From Vibrio rumoiensis 1S-45 (GTDB lineage Bacteria; Pseudomonadota; Gammaproteobacteria; Enterobacterales; Vibrionaceae), in the NCBI RefSeq assembly GCF_000286955.2, contig NZ_AJYK02000020.1:1-64000 (forward strand): a DNA stretch of 64,000 nucleotides, in the 5' to 3' direction. Positions 28,465-38,667 of this stretch are shown one piece after another; position 1 is the first letter of the stretch; every line of letters begins with the position of its first letter. The position numbers and the translations under genes were made by a program. Below the pieces are notes generated by a model. That model saw nothing but the letters and a program-made list of their open reading frames with translations. It had not been told where the DNA came from and did not search any database.

Positions 28465-29190
28465 ATGGCAACGCTAAAAGCAGAAAAACTTGCCAAAACC
28501 TACGGCACTCGAAAAGTCGTCAGTGATGTTGGCTTAGAAGTAAAATCAGGGCAAATCGTTGGGTTGCTTGGGCCAAATGGAGCTGGTAAAACTACCTCAT
28601 TCTATATGATCGTGGGGTTAGTTAGCCGCGATGAAGGCACAATCAGCATTGATGACGAAGACATTAGTATTCTTCCAATGCATCAGCGTTCTCGTATGGG
28701 AATTGGCTATTTACCTCAGGAAGCCTCAATTTTCCGTAAACTCTCAGTTGAAGACAACATCATGGCAGTACTGCAAACCCGTGATGAACTAACCAAAATG
28801 GATAAGCAAGATCGCTTAGAAGAATTGCTTGATGAATTTCATATTCAGCATATTCGTAAAAGTAACGGAATGGCATTATCCGGTGGTGAACGTCGCCGAG
28901 TAGAAATAGCCCGAGCGCTTGCTGCCAATCCTAAATTTATTTTACTTGATGAACCCTTTGCTGGGGTTGACCCAATTTCGGTTATCGATATCAAGAAAAT
29001 CATTGAACACTTACGTGATCGTGGCTTAGGAGTGTTAATTACCGACCATAACGTACGTGAAACGCTAGACGTATGTGAACATGCTTACATCGTAAGCCAA
29101 GGTCATTTAATTGCCAACGGCACGCCTGAAGAAGTGCTCAATAATGAACAAGTGAAGAAAGTCTATTTAGGTGAACAATTCCGCTTATAG
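28465..29190 (+). CDS. lptB: LPS export ABC transporter ATPase LptB
   Basis: Cytoplasmic ATPase of LptB2FG. The 241-residue protein from the ATG at 28465 (one base after the lptA stop) begins [19 protein letters not shown]. Walker A is GPNGAGKTT (about 36-44), the signature [15 protein letters not shown] and Walker [14 protein letters not shown] are intact. The two-codon-scale spacing to lptA implies one transcript. Confidence 0.97.
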   Translation: MATLKAEKLAKTYGTRKVVSDVGLEVKSGQIVGLLGPNGAGKTTSFYMIVGLVSRDEGTISIDDEDISILPMHQRSRMGIGYLPQEASIFRKLSVEDNIMAVLQTRDELTKMDKQDRLEELLDEFHIQHIRKSNGMALSGGERRRVEIARALAANPKFILLDEPFAGVDPISVIDIKKIIEHLRDRGLGVLITDHNVRETLDVCEHAYIVSQGHLIANGTPEEVLNNEQVKKVYLGEQFRL

Positions 29191-29285
29191 CTCGTTTTAG
29201 CCAGTTTAATTCTAGCTGATGAAGGATTCATCAATCGCTAGTTTAAAGCAGTATGGATAGGGATATTACAAGGCATGAGTATTGC

Positions 29286-30755
29286 ATGAAGTCATCATTA
29301 CAACTTAAGTTTGGTCAACACCTTTCAATGACCCCACAATTGCAACAGGCCATTCGCCTTTTGCAACTGTCTACCTTGGATTTACAACAAGAAATTCAAG
29401 AAGCGCTCGATTCCAATCCGCTTTTAGAGCTCGATGAATCGGTCGATGAAGTCACCGCACAAGAAAGTAATGGCTCGCCGAAAGTTGAGTCAGAAGAGCC
29501 TTCTTTACCTGAGCAATCTGAACATGACATGGCCGATAGCTCTGAGCATATCGAACAGTCAACCATCAGCGATGATCTTTCTATTGATGCCAGTTGGGAG
29601 GATGTCTATAGCTCAAATACCGGTAGTACAGGTATTAGCCAAGATGCTGAACTACCAGTTTATCAAGGTGAAACAACAGAAACACTGCAAGATTACCTCG
29701 AATGGCAGCTCGAACTTACGCCTTTTTCCGATACCGACAGAACCATCGCTAGAGCCATTTTAGATGCGCTTGATCAACACGGTTACCTCACCGAAACATT
29801 AGAAGATATTCGTCAAAGCACAGGCAATGATGAAATAGAAATTGATGAAGTAGAAGCGGTATTAAAACGTATTCAGCAGTTTGATCCTCTTGGTGTCGCC
29901 TCAAGAAATCTACAAGAGTGCTTGTTATTACAATTAGCCATTTACCCTAAAGATACTCCATGGCTCACTGAAGCTAAAATGGTGTTACAAAATCATATTG
30001 ACCAACTAGGCAATCGTGATTACAAGCTAATTTGTAAAGAAGCTAAGTTAAAAGAAGACGAGTTGAAGCAGGTTTTATCGTTAATTCAACAACTTGATCC
30101 GCGCCCAGGAAACAATGTCAATGTCGATGAAATTGAATACATTGTGCCTGATGTCTCGGTATTTAAAGATAAAGGCAAATGGACAGTTGCCATAAATCCC
30201 GACAGTGTGCCACGCTTAAAAGTGAATCAACAATACGCCGCTTTTAGCAAAGGCAATAGCGCTGACAGTCAATACATTCGCACCCATGTCCAAGAAGCCA
30301 AATGGTTAATCAAAAGCCTTGAAAGCAGAAATGAGACATTGCTCAAAGTTGCTCGATGCATAGTTGAACATCAGCAAGGTTTCTTTGAACATGGTGAAGA
30401 AGCGATGAAGCCGATGGTATTAAATGACATCGCCCTTGATGTCGATATGCATGAATCAACCATTTCACGAGTCACTACTCAGAAATACATGCACACGCCA
30501 AGAGGGATTTTTGAGTTGAAATATTTCTTCTCAAGTCATGTGAATACCGATGCTGGTGGAGAATGCTCTTCCACCGCTATTCGGGCTCTAATTAAAAAAC
30601 TCGTGGCTGCTGAAGACAGTAAAAAACCACTGAGTGATAGTAAGATTGCAGCGCTTTTAGTTGATCAAGGAATACAAGTTGCCAGACGCACGATAGCCAA
30701 ATATCGAGAGTCACTTGGCATCGCCCCTTCTAGTCAACGTAAACGCTTACTCTAA
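29286..30755 (+). CDS. rpoN: RNA polymerase sigma-54 factor RpoN
   Basis: Alternative sigma factor for nitrogen, flagellar and other enhancer-dependent promoters. The start at 29286 gives [18 protein letters not shown], matching family N-termini, although the ribosome site is weak; an earlier in-frame ATG at 29253 adds an unconserved stretch. The 489 residues have the Gln-rich region I (1-50), an acidic region II (about 55-125), the core-binding region and the C-terminal RpoN box [12 protein letters not shown] (about 466-477). It sits between lptB and hpf as is usual. Confidence 0.97.
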   Translation: MKSSLQLKFGQHLSMTPQLQQAIRLLQLSTLDLQQEIQEALDSNPLLELDESVDEVTAQESNGSPKVESEEPSLPEQSEHDMADSSEHIEQSTISDDLSIDASWEDVYSSNTGSTGISQDAELPVYQGETTETLQDYLEWQLELTPFSDTDRTIARAILDALDQHGYLTETLEDIRQSTGNDEIEIDEVEAVLKRIQQFDPLGVASRNLQECLLLQLAIYPKDTPWLTEAKMVLQNHIDQLGNRDYKLICKEAKLKEDELKQVLSLIQQLDPRPGNNVNVDEIEYIVPDVSVFKDKGKWTVAINPDSVPRLKVNQQYAAFSKGNSADSQYIRTHVQEAKWLIKSLESRNETLLKVARCIVEHQQGFFEHGEEAMKPMVLNDIALDVDMHESTISRVTTQKYMHTPRGIFELKYFFSSHVNTDAGGECSSTAIRALIKKLVAAEDSKKPLSDSKIAALLVDQGIQVARRTIAKYRESLGIAPSSQRKRLL

Positions 30756-30784
30756 GGAGTAGCGACAACCAAAGAGGAAAGTCT

Positions 30785-31072
30785 ATGCAAATGAATATTA
30801 CTGGACATCATGTAGAGCTTACTGATGCACTTAACGACTACGTTAATACCAAATTCCAAAAGCTAGAACGTTTCTTCGAGCACATAAACAATACTCATGT
30901 CGTCTTGCGAGTTGAAAAATTACAGCAAATTGCCGAAGCAACACTACATGTAAATCACGGGGAAATACACGCTTCCTCGCAAAATGAGAATATGTATGCT
31001 TCAATTGATGACTTGGTCGATAAACTCGCCCGTCAATTAAGTAAACACAAAGAAAAATTAAGTAGCCATTAA
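30785..31072 (+). CDS. hpf: Ribosome hibernation promoting factor HPF (short form)
   Basis: Binds the 30S subunit in stationary phase and helps form inactive 100S ribosomes. The 95-residue short-form protein opens MQMNITGHHVELTDAL and has KFQKLERFFEHINNTHVVL and the C-terminal helix ASIDDLVDKLARQLSKHKEK. It follows rpoN by 29 bases and precedes ptsN by two, the standard rpoN-operon order. Confidence 0.96.
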   Translation: MQMNITGHHVELTDALNDYVNTKFQKLERFFEHINNTHVVLRVEKLQQIAEATLHVNHGEIHASSQNENMYASIDDLVDKLARQLSKHKEKLSSH

Positions 31073-31074
31073 CC

Positions 31075-31521
31075 ATGCATTTAAATGAAGTATTATCACT
31101 GGACTGCACCAAAACGGCAGTCCAGTGTACAAGTAAAAAACGTGCACTAGAAATCATTAGTGAAATCGCAGCCGAGCACAGTGGCATCAATTCAAATAAG
31201 CTTTTTGAATGCATGCTCAACCGTGAAAAAGTCGGTACGACTGGCATCGGTAATGGCATCGCCATTCCACATGGCCGTATGATGGAAAGCGATAAAGCGA
31301 TTGCGGTATTACTTCAATGCGAACAACCCGTTGATTTTGATGCCATCGATAGCCGCCCAGTGGATATTATGTTCGCCCTTTTTGTGCCTGATGAGCAATG
31401 TAAACTGCATTTAAAAACCCTGTCATTGATGGCAGAAAAGCTCAATGACAAAGCAACACTCAAACAACTTCGTCATGCGGGATCCGATCAAGAACTTTAC
31501 GACATCATGGTTAATAACTAA
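31075..31521 (+). CDS. ptsN: Nitrogen PTS enzyme IIA (PtsN)
   Basis: Regulatory phosphoryl acceptor of the nitrogen phosphotransferase system (PtsP-Npr-PtsN), affecting potassium and nitrogen control. The 148-residue protein keeps the phosphorylated histidine H66 in GIAIPHGRM. Its stop codon overlaps the rapZ start by one base (TAATG). Its partner Npr is encoded two genes downstream. Confidence 0.96.
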   Translation: MHLNEVLSLDCTKTAVQCTSKKRALEIISEIAAEHSGINSNKLFECMLNREKVGTTGIGNGIAIPHGRMMESDKAIAVLLQCEQPVDFDAIDSRPVDIMFALFVPDEQCKLHLKTLSLMAEKLNDKATLKQLRHAGSDQELYDIMVNN

Positions 31522-32402
31522 TGACACCGTCCGATCCAAATAAATTGCGCATTATTGTCGTCAGTGGCCAATCAGGCGCTGGAAAAAGTGTTGCATTACG
31601 AGTGTTGGAAGATTTAGGTTATTACTGTGTTGATAACTTACCGGTTAATCTCCTAGATGATTTTGTTTCCTCTGTTCGTACTAGTAAACAAAATGTCGCC
31701 GTTAGCATTGATATTAGAAATCTCCCTCAAGATCCAACAGCCATTTCCACTACGCTGCAAAACTTGAAGCAAATCTACGATGTTAACGTATTGTTTTTAG
31801 ATGCTGACGAAACCACATTACTGAAACGTTATAGTGAAACTCGTCGTATCCATCCCCTTTCGATGCTAAAAGAAAAGCTTTCTTTAGATCAAGCTATTGA
31901 ACTTGAGAAAAACCTCTTGCTGAACCTAAAAGAAGAAGCGGATCTTGTCCTAGACAGCAGTAATTTATCTTTGCATGAATTAAGCGAAACCGTACGAATT
32001 CGAGTACAAGGCAGAGAATCAAAAAATCTCGTGATGGTATTTGAATCTTTCGGCTTCAAATATGGCCTGCCTAATGATGCAGATTACGTCTTCGATGTTC
32101 GCTTTTTACCTAACCCTCACTGGGTACCAGAACTTCGTCCACTAACCGGACTTGATCAGCTTATCGTTGATTTTCTGGATGCTCAAGACGATGTCATCGA
32201 ACTTAATCACAGCATTGAAGCATTTATTGAAAAATGGTTGCCATTACTTGAAAAAAATAACCGCAGCTATTTAACCGTTGCGATTGGTTGCACTGGTGGT
32301 AAACATCGTTCAGTCTATCTCACTCAAAAATTAGGTGATCATTTCAAAGAAAAAGGTCATCAAGTCCAAATCCGTCATACTAGCTTAGAGAAAAACTTAT
32401 AA
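31521..32402 (+). CDS. rapZ: RNase adapter protein RapZ
   Basis: GTP/ATP-binding protein that directs RNase E to small RNAs such as GlmZ in enteric bacteria, thereby tuning glucosamine-6-phosphate synthase. The 293 residues contain Walker A GQSGAGKS (16-23), [20 protein letters not shown] and the late [13 protein letters not shown] motif. It overlaps both ptsN and npr by one base, so all three are coupled. Confidence 0.96.
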   Translation: MTPSDPNKLRIIVVSGQSGAGKSVALRVLEDLGYYCVDNLPVNLLDDFVSSVRTSKQNVAVSIDIRNLPQDPTAISTTLQNLKQIYDVNVLFLDADETTLLKRYSETRRIHPLSMLKEKLSLDQAIELEKNLLLNLKEEADLVLDSSNLSLHELSETVRIRVQGRESKNLVMVFESFGFKYGLPNDADYVFDVRFLPNPHWVPELRPLTGLDQLIVDFLDAQDDVIELNHSIEAFIEKWLPLLEKNNRSYLTVAIGCTGGKHRSVYLTQKLGDHFKEKGHQVQIRHTSLEKNL

Positions 32403-32677
32403 TGGATCAGTGCCAACAAACCGTTTTAATACAAAATCGATTAGGTTTACATGCGCGTGCTGCCATTAAATTAGTCGAATTAGCCCAAAGTTTTGATGCC
32501 ACTTTAACCATCAGTAATGGCGAAAAAGAAGTGACTGCCGACAGTGTGATGGGATTATTATTGCTTGAATCATCTCAAGGTCAAAATATTGATATCAGTG
32601 CAAAAGGCGCTCAAGCGCAACAAGCGTTATCTGCAGTTTGTGCATTAATTGAACAGAAATTCGACGAAGAAGAATAA
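32402..32677 (+). CDS. npr: Nitrogen PTS phosphocarrier protein Npr
   Basis: HPr-like carrier that passes phosphate from PtsP to PtsN. The 91-residue protein keeps the active H17 in [10 protein letters not shown] and the later [14 protein letters not shown] region (about 49-62). It ends the rpoN-hpf-ptsN-rapZ-npr run. No strong terminator is visible in the 115 bases before mgtE. Confidence 0.95.
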   Translation: MDQCQQTVLIQNRLGLHARAAIKLVELAQSFDATLTISNGEKEVTADSVMGLLLLESSQGQNIDISAKGAQAQQALSAVCALIEQKFDEEE

Positions 32678-32792
32678 TCCCCATACTTTTCATAGAAATT
32701 TCTTTTTACACTCCTAGTAAACGAATGACAATTTGCCTTAAATTAGGCTAAGATTCATGCCTCAATATTAATGGCTCATTTAGGAGGAGAGT

Positions 32793-34163
32793 ATGGCTGA
32801 ACAATTAGAGTTTGAACTCACCCATCAGACCCTCCAAGAAGTCAGTGACGCAATTGAAAATGGTCGTTTTGTCCATGTCCGCAGACAACTGCAAGACATG
32901 GAACCTGAAGATATTGCACACCTTTTAGAAGCATCCCCCCATCGAAGCCGTGATGTTCTATGGCAACTTACCGATCCTGAAGATTATGGTGAAATCCTTG
33001 ATGAGCTTTCCGAAGACATCAAAGATAGCATCGTCTCTAAAATGGCTCCGGAAAAGCTGGCAGAAGCCACCGAAGGCATGGACACCGATGATGTCGCTTA
33101 TGTCTTGCGTAGCTTACCGGACGATGTATCTCGTGAAGTTCTGGATCAAATGGATTCAGAAGATCGTGAACGTGTCGAGATCGCACTTTCTTATTCAGAG
33201 GATAGTGCCGGTGGTTTGATGAACACCGATGTGATCACCATTCGTAGTGATGTAGATGTCGATGTGGTTCTACGTTACCTGCGCATGAAGGGTGAATTAC
33301 CTGAAGCAACCGATGCTTTGTATGTAATTGATAGCGACGATAAGCTAATTGGACACTTATCTTTAACCAGTTTAATCACCGCCCAAACCGATGTATCGAT
33401 TACAGAGTTAATGGATGATGCCGATGAGGCGATTTCTGTCGATGCCAGTGCCACTGATGTCGCCAGCTTATTCGAACGTCGTAACTGGGTATCTGCACCT
33501 GTCGTTAACCATGAAAATCAACTGGTTGGTCGTATTACCATCGATGATGTGGTTGACGTTATTCGTGAAGATGCCGAACACTCAATGATGAGTATGGCTG
33601 GTCTAGACGATGACGCCGATACTTTTGCACCCGTCATCAAGTCGGTGCGCCGTCGTAGTATTTGGTTAGGCGCTAACGTATTAGCGGCTTTAGCTGCCGC
33701 CTCCGTTTCTAACATGTTTGAAGGCACTTTAGCGCAAATGGCATCTGTGGCCGTTTTAATGACCATTGTTCCATCTATGGGTGGCGTCGCTGGTAATCAA
33801 ACCGTTGCACTGGTTATTCGTGGTTTAGCACTTGGGCATATCGGTAATACCAACCAACGATCGCTACTATTAAAAGAAGCCTCCATCGGCTTATTAAACG
33901 GTATTCTGTGGGCAATCATTATTGGTGGCATTGTAGTAATTTGGAAAGACAGTTTGATCTTGGGCATGATCATGTCGGCTGCCATGTTAGCTAACTTACT
34001 GGCCGCTGGTATTGCTGGGGTGACCATTCCAATCATGCTGAAAAAAATGAACATCGATCCAGCATTAGCTGGAGGAATGGCACTGACAACCGTGACCGAT
34101 ATGGTGGGCTTGTCGGCATTTTTAGGTCTCGCAACCTTAATGATTAATTTGAACTTGATCTAA
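32793..34163 (+). CDS. mgtE: Magnesium transporter MgtE
   Basis: Mg2+ channel gated by cytoplasmic magnesium. The 456 residues have the N domain (about 5-130, rich in LLEASPHRSRDVLWQL-type helices), two CBS domains (about 135-260) and a membrane part of five helices (about 290-456) with VPSMGGVAGNQTVALVIRGL and the late TVTDMVGLSAFL. A strong AGGAGGAG ribosome site lies upstream of 32793. It ends at a good terminator. Confidence 0.96.
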   Translation: MAEQLEFELTHQTLQEVSDAIENGRFVHVRRQLQDMEPEDIAHLLEASPHRSRDVLWQLTDPEDYGEILDELSEDIKDSIVSKMAPEKLAEATEGMDTDDVAYVLRSLPDDVSREVLDQMDSEDRERVEIALSYSEDSAGGLMNTDVITIRSDVDVDVVLRYLRMKGELPEATDALYVIDSDDKLIGHLSLTSLITAQTDVSITELMDDADEAISVDASATDVASLFERRNWVSAPVVNHENQLVGRITIDDVVDVIREDAEHSMMSMAGLDDDADTFAPVIKSVRRRSIWLGANVLAALAAASVSNMFEGTLAQMASVAVLMTIVPSMGGVAGNQTVALVIRGLALGHIGNTNQRSLLLKEASIGLLNGILWAIIIGGIVVIWKDSLILGMIMSAAMLANLLAAGIAGVTIPIMLKKMNIDPALAGGMALTTVTDMVGLSAFLGLATLMINLNLI

Positions 34164-34199
34164 CCGAACTATCTTTAAGCGCTGTTCAAATATTGTGTA

Positions 34200-34236
34200 A
34201 TGGGCACTCGAATCTAATTCAAGTGCCCATATTTTT
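34200..34236 (+). terminator. Terminator after mgtE
   Basis: ATGGGCACT (34200-34208) pairs with AGTGCCCAT (34222-34230), extended inside by four pairs (GAAT with ATTC) past a mismatch, and a T-run follows. The converging pmbA ends at its edge, so it may act on both. Confidence 0.87.
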
Positions 34237-35579
34237 TACTCGCCCGCGATTTTCATACCATCAATTAAAATAGAGCCCGTTTGAATTTGTGAGCGTGTTT
34301 CTGTATCCGTACCCACTGCAGAAATATGGTTAAACATGTCTTTTAAATTTCCAGCAATCGTAATTTCAGAAACCGGATACTGAATCACACCGTTTTCAAC
34401 CCAAAAACCGGCTGCGCCACGAGAGTAATCCCCTGTCACCATATTCACGCCTTGACCCATTAATTCGGTAACAATCAGGCCTGTGCCCATGTCTTTAACT
34501 AGTTGAGAAAAATCTTGTCCGGTTGATCCAACAAACCAGTTATGTATACCACCAGCATGCCCGGTTGGTGTCATGGCCATTTTACGGGCTGCATAACTGG
34601 TCAAAAGGTAAGTGGAAAGCACACCATCAGTAATGATCTGTGTATCTTTGGTGAATACCCCTTCGCTATCAAACGCCCCCGAAGCTAAACCACGTAGTAC
34701 ATGAGGTTTCTCAGACACGTTAAACCAGCTAGGGAGAACCTGTGTATTCAATCGATCCAACAAGAATGATGACTTACGATATAAATTACCGCCGCTGATC
34801 GCCATCACTAAATGACCTAATAAACCAGTAGCCACATCGGCTTGGAACAACACAGGGTACTGACCTGTTTTGACTTGGCGAGCATCAAGGCGATCAATGG
34901 TTTTCTTCGCAGCTTGCAAGCCAACGGTTTCTGGCGTCCACATATCATCTTTATGACGAGCAATGGTATAGCTGTAATCACGCTCCATTTCACCTGTTTT
35001 GCCCGCGCCAATCACGCTACAACTCAAGCTATGACGACTCGAAGCATTACTCACGAGTAAGCCATGGCTATTCCCATAAACTTTAATACCATAATGGCTA
35101 TCGTAACTCGCACCATCACTTTGCTTAATTTTATCGCTATATTCTAATGCTGCTTGTTCTGCTCGAATGGCCATTTCAGAAGCGTAATCTGGGTTTGGCT
35201 CATCGGGATGAAACAGATCCAAGTCTGGGATCTCTTTCACCATCAATTCTTTTGGTGCTGGCCCTGCATACGGATCGGGTGACGTATATTTGGCAATATC
35301 CAATGCCGCAGCGACTGCTTTTTGGATAGCTTTATCACTTAAATCTGAAGTAGAAGCACTGCCTTTACATTGACCGCGGTAAACGGTGATCCCTAAAGCT
35401 CCATCACTATTGAATTCAACATTCTCAACTTCGCAATCATGTGTAGTCACACTGATGCCTGTTGTTTTGGTGATGGCGACTTCAACAGCGTCCGCACTGA
35501 CACTCGCAGTCTCCAAAGCTTTCGCTACGGCTGCTTCAAGTTCGATTTTTTGCTGAGCAATTTGCTGTTTTGCGTCCAT
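34236..35579 (-). CDS. pmbA: Metalloprotease subunit PmbA (TldE)
   Basis: Partner of TldD in a heterodimeric metalloprotease known for maturing microcin B17 and degrading CcdA in E. coli. The 447-residue protein has the TldE-type domain arrangement with [15 protein letters not shown] near 80-95 and [19 protein letters not shown] late. It lacks the HExxxH motif, as expected for this subunit. Its partner gene tldD lies 730 bases away beyond yjgA. Confidence 0.95.
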   Translation of the reverse strand: MDAKQQIAQQKIELEAAVAKALETASVSADAVEVAITKTTGISVTTHDCEVENVEFNSDGALGITVYRGQCKGSASTSDLSDKAIQKAVAAALDIAKYTSPDPYAGPAPKELMVKEIPDLDLFHPDEPNPDYASEMAIRAEQAALEYSDKIKQSDGASYDSHYGIKVYGNSHGLLVSNASSRHSLSCSVIGAGKTGEMERDYSYTIARHKDDMWTPETVGLQAAKKTIDRLDARQVKTGQYPVLFQADVATGLLGHLVMAISGGNLYRKSSFLLDRLNTQVLPSWFNVSEKPHVLRGLASGAFDSEGVFTKDTQIITDGVLSTYLLTSYAARKMAMTPTGHAGGIHNWFVGSTGQDFSQLVKDMGTGLIVTELMGQGVNMVTGDYSRGAAGFWVENGVIQYPVSEITIAGNLKDMFNHISAVGTDTETRSQIQTGSILIDGMKIAGE

Positions 35580-35655
35580 ATCTACTCTTAATTTGGTTTA
35601 TTTCAACGATATTGCACTTAGGATAACAAGAATTTCGCTTTCTCCCCATAATTCT

Positions 35656-35664
35656 TGCTAAAAT
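35656..35664 (+). promoter_or_regulatory. Candidate extended -10 for yjgA
   Basis: TGCTAAAAT (35656-35664) is an extended -10 element (TG-N-TAAAAT, 5 of 6). It would start transcription near 35671, about 33 bases before yjgA. No good -35 accompanies it. Confidence 0.4.
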
Positions 35665-35703
35665 AGGGCAATAACATTCTCAGATTAAGAATAAGTAGAC
35701 ATT

Positions 35704-36234
35704 ATGGCTCGTAAAAATCAAAAAGCGCCTTGGGAAGAAGAAGAGGAAATCATCTGGGTAAGTAAAACCGAGATGAAAGAAGACATGACTGCCTTGCAGG
35801 AACTGGGTGAAGAACTCGTCGGATTAAAGCCTTCATCATTGGATAAGTTCCCAATCAGTGATGACTTACGTCAAGCAATTGATAACGCACAGCGCTTTAA
35901 GAACGAAGCGAAACGTCGTCAATTACAATACATAGGTAAGTTGATGCGTCACATCGATCCTGCGCCTATTCAGGCTGAATTGGATAAGTTACGTAACAAG
36001 CACTCACAAGCAACGGCAGAGCTGCATAAGCTTGAAGAAATGCGTGATCGTATCGTAACTGAGATTGATCCAGCAATTGAAGACGTGATGGAGACTTACC
36101 CTGAAGCTGACCGTCAACGCTTACGTCAATTAGCCCGTCAAGCTCAAAAAGAGAAAGGCGGCAATAAGCCACCTAAAGCATCACGTGAAATTTTTCAAAT
36201 ATTGAAAGAACTGAAAGAATCTAAAGAAGATTAA
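35704..36234 (+). CDS. yjgA: Ribosome-associated protein YjgA (DarP)
   Basis: Small protein associated with the large ribosomal subunit and proposed to act late in its assembly. The 176 residues show the family pattern: an acidic N-terminus with [28 protein letters not shown], and a basic helical region with [20 protein letters not shown]. It lies between pmbA and tldD on the opposite strand, an arrangement seen also in other Vibrio. Confidence 0.94.
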   Translation: MARKNQKAPWEEEEEIIWVSKTEMKEDMTALQELGEELVGLKPSSLDKFPISDDLRQAIDNAQRFKNEAKRRQLQYIGKLMRHIDPAPIQAELDKLRNKHSQATAELHKLEEMRDRIVTEIDPAIEDVMETYPEADRQRLRQLARQAQKEKGGNKPPKASREIFQILKELKESKED

Positions 36235-36253
36235 TCTCAGTCGTTAAGCGAGG

Positions 36254-36303
36254 CGATCCCACTTAGAAACTAGCAATAGGTACTAAGTGGGATCGTTTTT
36301 TCT
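36254..36303. terminator. Bidirectional terminator between yjgA and tldD
   Basis: A perfect 13-bp stem, CGATCCCACTTAG / CTAAGTGGGATCG (36254-36266 and 36283-36295), with a 16-base loop lies between converging genes and is followed by six T residues on the plus strand. Confidence 0.85.
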
Positions 36304-36312
36304 TTTCTGGTA

Positions 36313-37761
36313 CTACTGCGTTCCACCAACCGTAATTGCATCAAGTTTTAAGCTTGGCTGACCAACCCCAACAGGGACACTTTGACCCGCCTTACCACAC
36401 ACACCAACGCCTTTATCAATGGATAAATCATTACCAACCATCGACACTTGTTGCATAGCTTCAATACCAGAACCAACTAATGTCGCACCTTTCACTGGTC
36501 GCGTAATTTTACCATCTTCAATCAGGTAAGCTTCTGAGGCTGAAAACACAAATTTCCCAGATGTAATATCCACTTGTCCACCACCAAAGTTAGGCGCGTA
36601 TAAGCCTTTCTTAATGGTTGAAATAATTTCTTCTGGCGTATGTTCACCCGGCAACATGTAAGTATTGGTCATACGTGGCATTGGCAAGTGAGCATACGAT
36701 TCACGACGACCATTACCGGTTGGCGCAACACCCATTAAGCTAGCATTGTGCTTATCTTGCATATACCCCTTAAGAATACCGTTCTCAATTAAGGTATTGT
36801 ATTGACCTTCCACACCTTCATCATCAATATTCAATGAACCGCGTAAATCTTTTAGCGTACCGTCATCAACAATAGTACAAAGATCAGAAGTCACCTTTTG
36901 ACCAAGCTTGCCAGAGAAAACCGACGACTCTTTACGGTTAAAGTCCCCTTCTAAACCATGGCCTACGGCTTCATGTAATAGTACGCCCGGCCAACCAGAA
37001 CCAAGCACAACCGGCATAGTCCCAGCGGGTGCTTCATCCGCATCTAAATTAACTAAAGCTTGACGAATGGCTTCATCAGCAAAATGAAATGCTTGGGTTT
37101 TTCCGTCGTCTGCTGTTTGCAAAAACGCTTGGTAACCATAACGACCACCACCACCTGCACTACCACGCTCACGGCGATCGCCACGTTGCACTAACACGCT
37201 TATAGACAAACGTACTAATGGGCGCACATCGCCCGCATACGTCCCATCGGTCGCCGCCACAAGCACTTGTTCATAAACGCCACTAATACTGACCGAGACT
37301 TCTTGAATTAAAGGCTCTTTACTACGAATGTAAGCATCGATTTGTTTCAGCAATTCAATTTTTTGCTGCTTATCTAAGCTTTCTAATGGGTTCACTGCTT
37401 GGTAAGTTTGTGGCGTCACTTTACGAGTAAAGGCTTTTACGCTGGCATTTTGCCCTTGCTGAGCAATACCTCGCGCTGCAATAGCACTTTGTTGCAAGCC
37501 ATTAAGATCGATTTGATCAGAATAAGCAAAACCGGTTTTCTCCCCGGCAATAGCTCGAATACCAACACCACGGTCAATATTAAAAGAGCCATCTTTGATA
37601 ATGCTATCTTCTAATACTAATGACTCATGCCAACTCGATTGAAAGTAGATGTCGGCGTAATCGATGTGTCTGGTAGCAATACTTGCAAGGGTGTTTTGAA
37701 TATCGCTATCGGTTAGGCCCGATGCGGTTAATAGCTCTTTTTCTACCGTACTAAGTGTCAT
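36313..37761 (-). CDS. tldD: Metalloprotease subunit TldD
   Basis: Zinc-bearing, catalytic subunit of the TldD-TldE protease. The 482 residues carry the HExxxH motif as [12 protein letters not shown] (H263, E264, H268). A glycine-rich stretch [11 protein letters not shown] (200-210) lies in the preceding loop. It is the last gene of the long left-reading run from maf and ends at a shared terminator. Confidence 0.97.
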   Translation of the reverse strand: MTLSTVEKELLTASGLTDSDIQNTLASIATRHIDYADIYFQSSWHESLVLEDSIIKDGSFNIDRGVGIRAIAGEKTGFAYSDQIDLNGLQQSAIAARGIAQQGQNASVKAFTRKVTPQTYQAVNPLESLDKQQKIELLKQIDAYIRSKEPLIQEVSVSISGVYEQVLVAATDGTYAGDVRPLVRLSISVLVQRGDRRERGSAGGGGRYGYQAFLQTADDGKTQAFHFADEAIRQALVNLDADEAPAGTMPVVLGSGWPGVLLHEAVGHGLEGDFNRKESSVFSGKLGQKVTSDLCTIVDDGTLKDLRGSLNIDDEGVEGQYNTLIENGILKGYMQDKHNASLMGVAPTGNGRRESYAHLPMPRMTNTYMLPGEHTPEEIISTIKKGLYAPNFGGGQVDITSGKFVFSASEAYLIEDGKITRPVKGATLVGSGIEAMQQVSMVGNDLSIDKGVGVCGKAGQSVPVGVGQPSLKLDAITVGGTQ

Positions 37762-37778
37762 AGGTACTCTATCAATAA

Positions 37779-38603
37779 TTAGGATTTTAACTGACTGGAA
37801 AAACGAGCATGTTGCATCACTGGCATCTTAACTCGGATCTCTCGGTTAATATTGGTATCAATGGTAACGATTAAGTGACCTGCTGTCTCGGATAAACTGT
37901 CAATGATTCGCCCCCAAGGGTCAATCACCATTGAATGCCCCCAAGTTTGACGGCCACATGGGTGAGTTCCGGTTTGCCCCACCGCCACAATCCAACATTG
38001 TGTTTCTATTGCGCGAGAACGTAATAAGGTTTCCCAATGAGCTTCACCTGTCACATAAGTAAAGGCCGCTGGAACGGTGATGATATCTGCGCCAAGTTGA
38101 CGTAATTGAGAAAAAAGCGCAGGAAAACGAACATCGTAACAAATAGACAATCCAATTTTCGCCAATGGCGTATCAGCCACTACCACTCTGTTACCCGCAA
38201 GGAAAGTATCCGATTCTCGATAACTTTTATGACTATCGCTGACTTCAACATCAAACATGTGCAATTTATCGTAATCAGCACACAATTGACCTTGATCAGA
38301 GAAAACCAGGCAGGTTGTGGTCACGTTATCGCCATTTTTAATCGGGAAAGATCCAACTACGAGCCACACTTGAAAGCGACGTGCCATTTCAGCTAAAGCC
38401 GACTGTAATCGCCCTTGATTCAATATTTCAGCATGTTGGTGATAATCACTGCGCTTGCCAAAAATAATCGCATTTTCAGGTAATATTACCCAGTCAACGC
38501 CTTTTCCTTGCATCGCACCCAGTTGTTGCTCTATATACGCTAAGTTATCTTCAGGATCAGCTCCTGATGTCATTTGAATCAATCCAACTTTCGACATCAT
38601 CAC
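37779..38603 (-). CDS. Carbon-nitrogen hydrolase (nitrilase superfamily)
   Basis: Amidase-type enzyme with the Glu-Lys-Cys triad visible: E43 in VILPENAI, K113 in [11 protein letters not shown] and C155 in [10 protein letters not shown]. The 274-residue protein resembles the Nit branch (deaminated glutathione amidase, omega-amidase) more than true nitrilases, judged by the FDVEV and YDVRFP motifs; the substrate is not provable here. It lies 17 bases before tldD, downstream of yhdP, an arrangement common in Vibrio. Confidence 0.9.
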   Translation of the reverse strand: MMMSKVGLIQMTSGADPEDNLAYIEQQLGAMQGKGVDWVILPENAIIFGKRSDYHQHAEILNQGRLQSALAEMARRFQVWLVVGSFPIKNGDNVTTTCLVFSDQGQLCADYDKLHMFDVEVSDSHKSYRESDTFLAGNRVVVADTPLAKIGLSICYDVRFPALFSQLRQLGADIITVPAAFTYVTGEAHWETLLRSRAIETQCWIVAVGQTGTHPCGRQTWGHSMVIDPWGRIIDSLSETAGHLIVTIDTNINREIRVKMPVMQHARFSSQLKS

Positions 38604-38667
38604 TCCTTAATGAATATCGCCCGGTTATATGCTTCATGTAAGTGGTGGGTAGTGACAAACGCCGAGC

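Noticed and set aside
29218-29232. GATGAA-GGA-TTCATC hairpin between lptB and rpoN
   Set aside because: Short stem with a three-base loop and no U-run; likely chance in AT-rich sequence.
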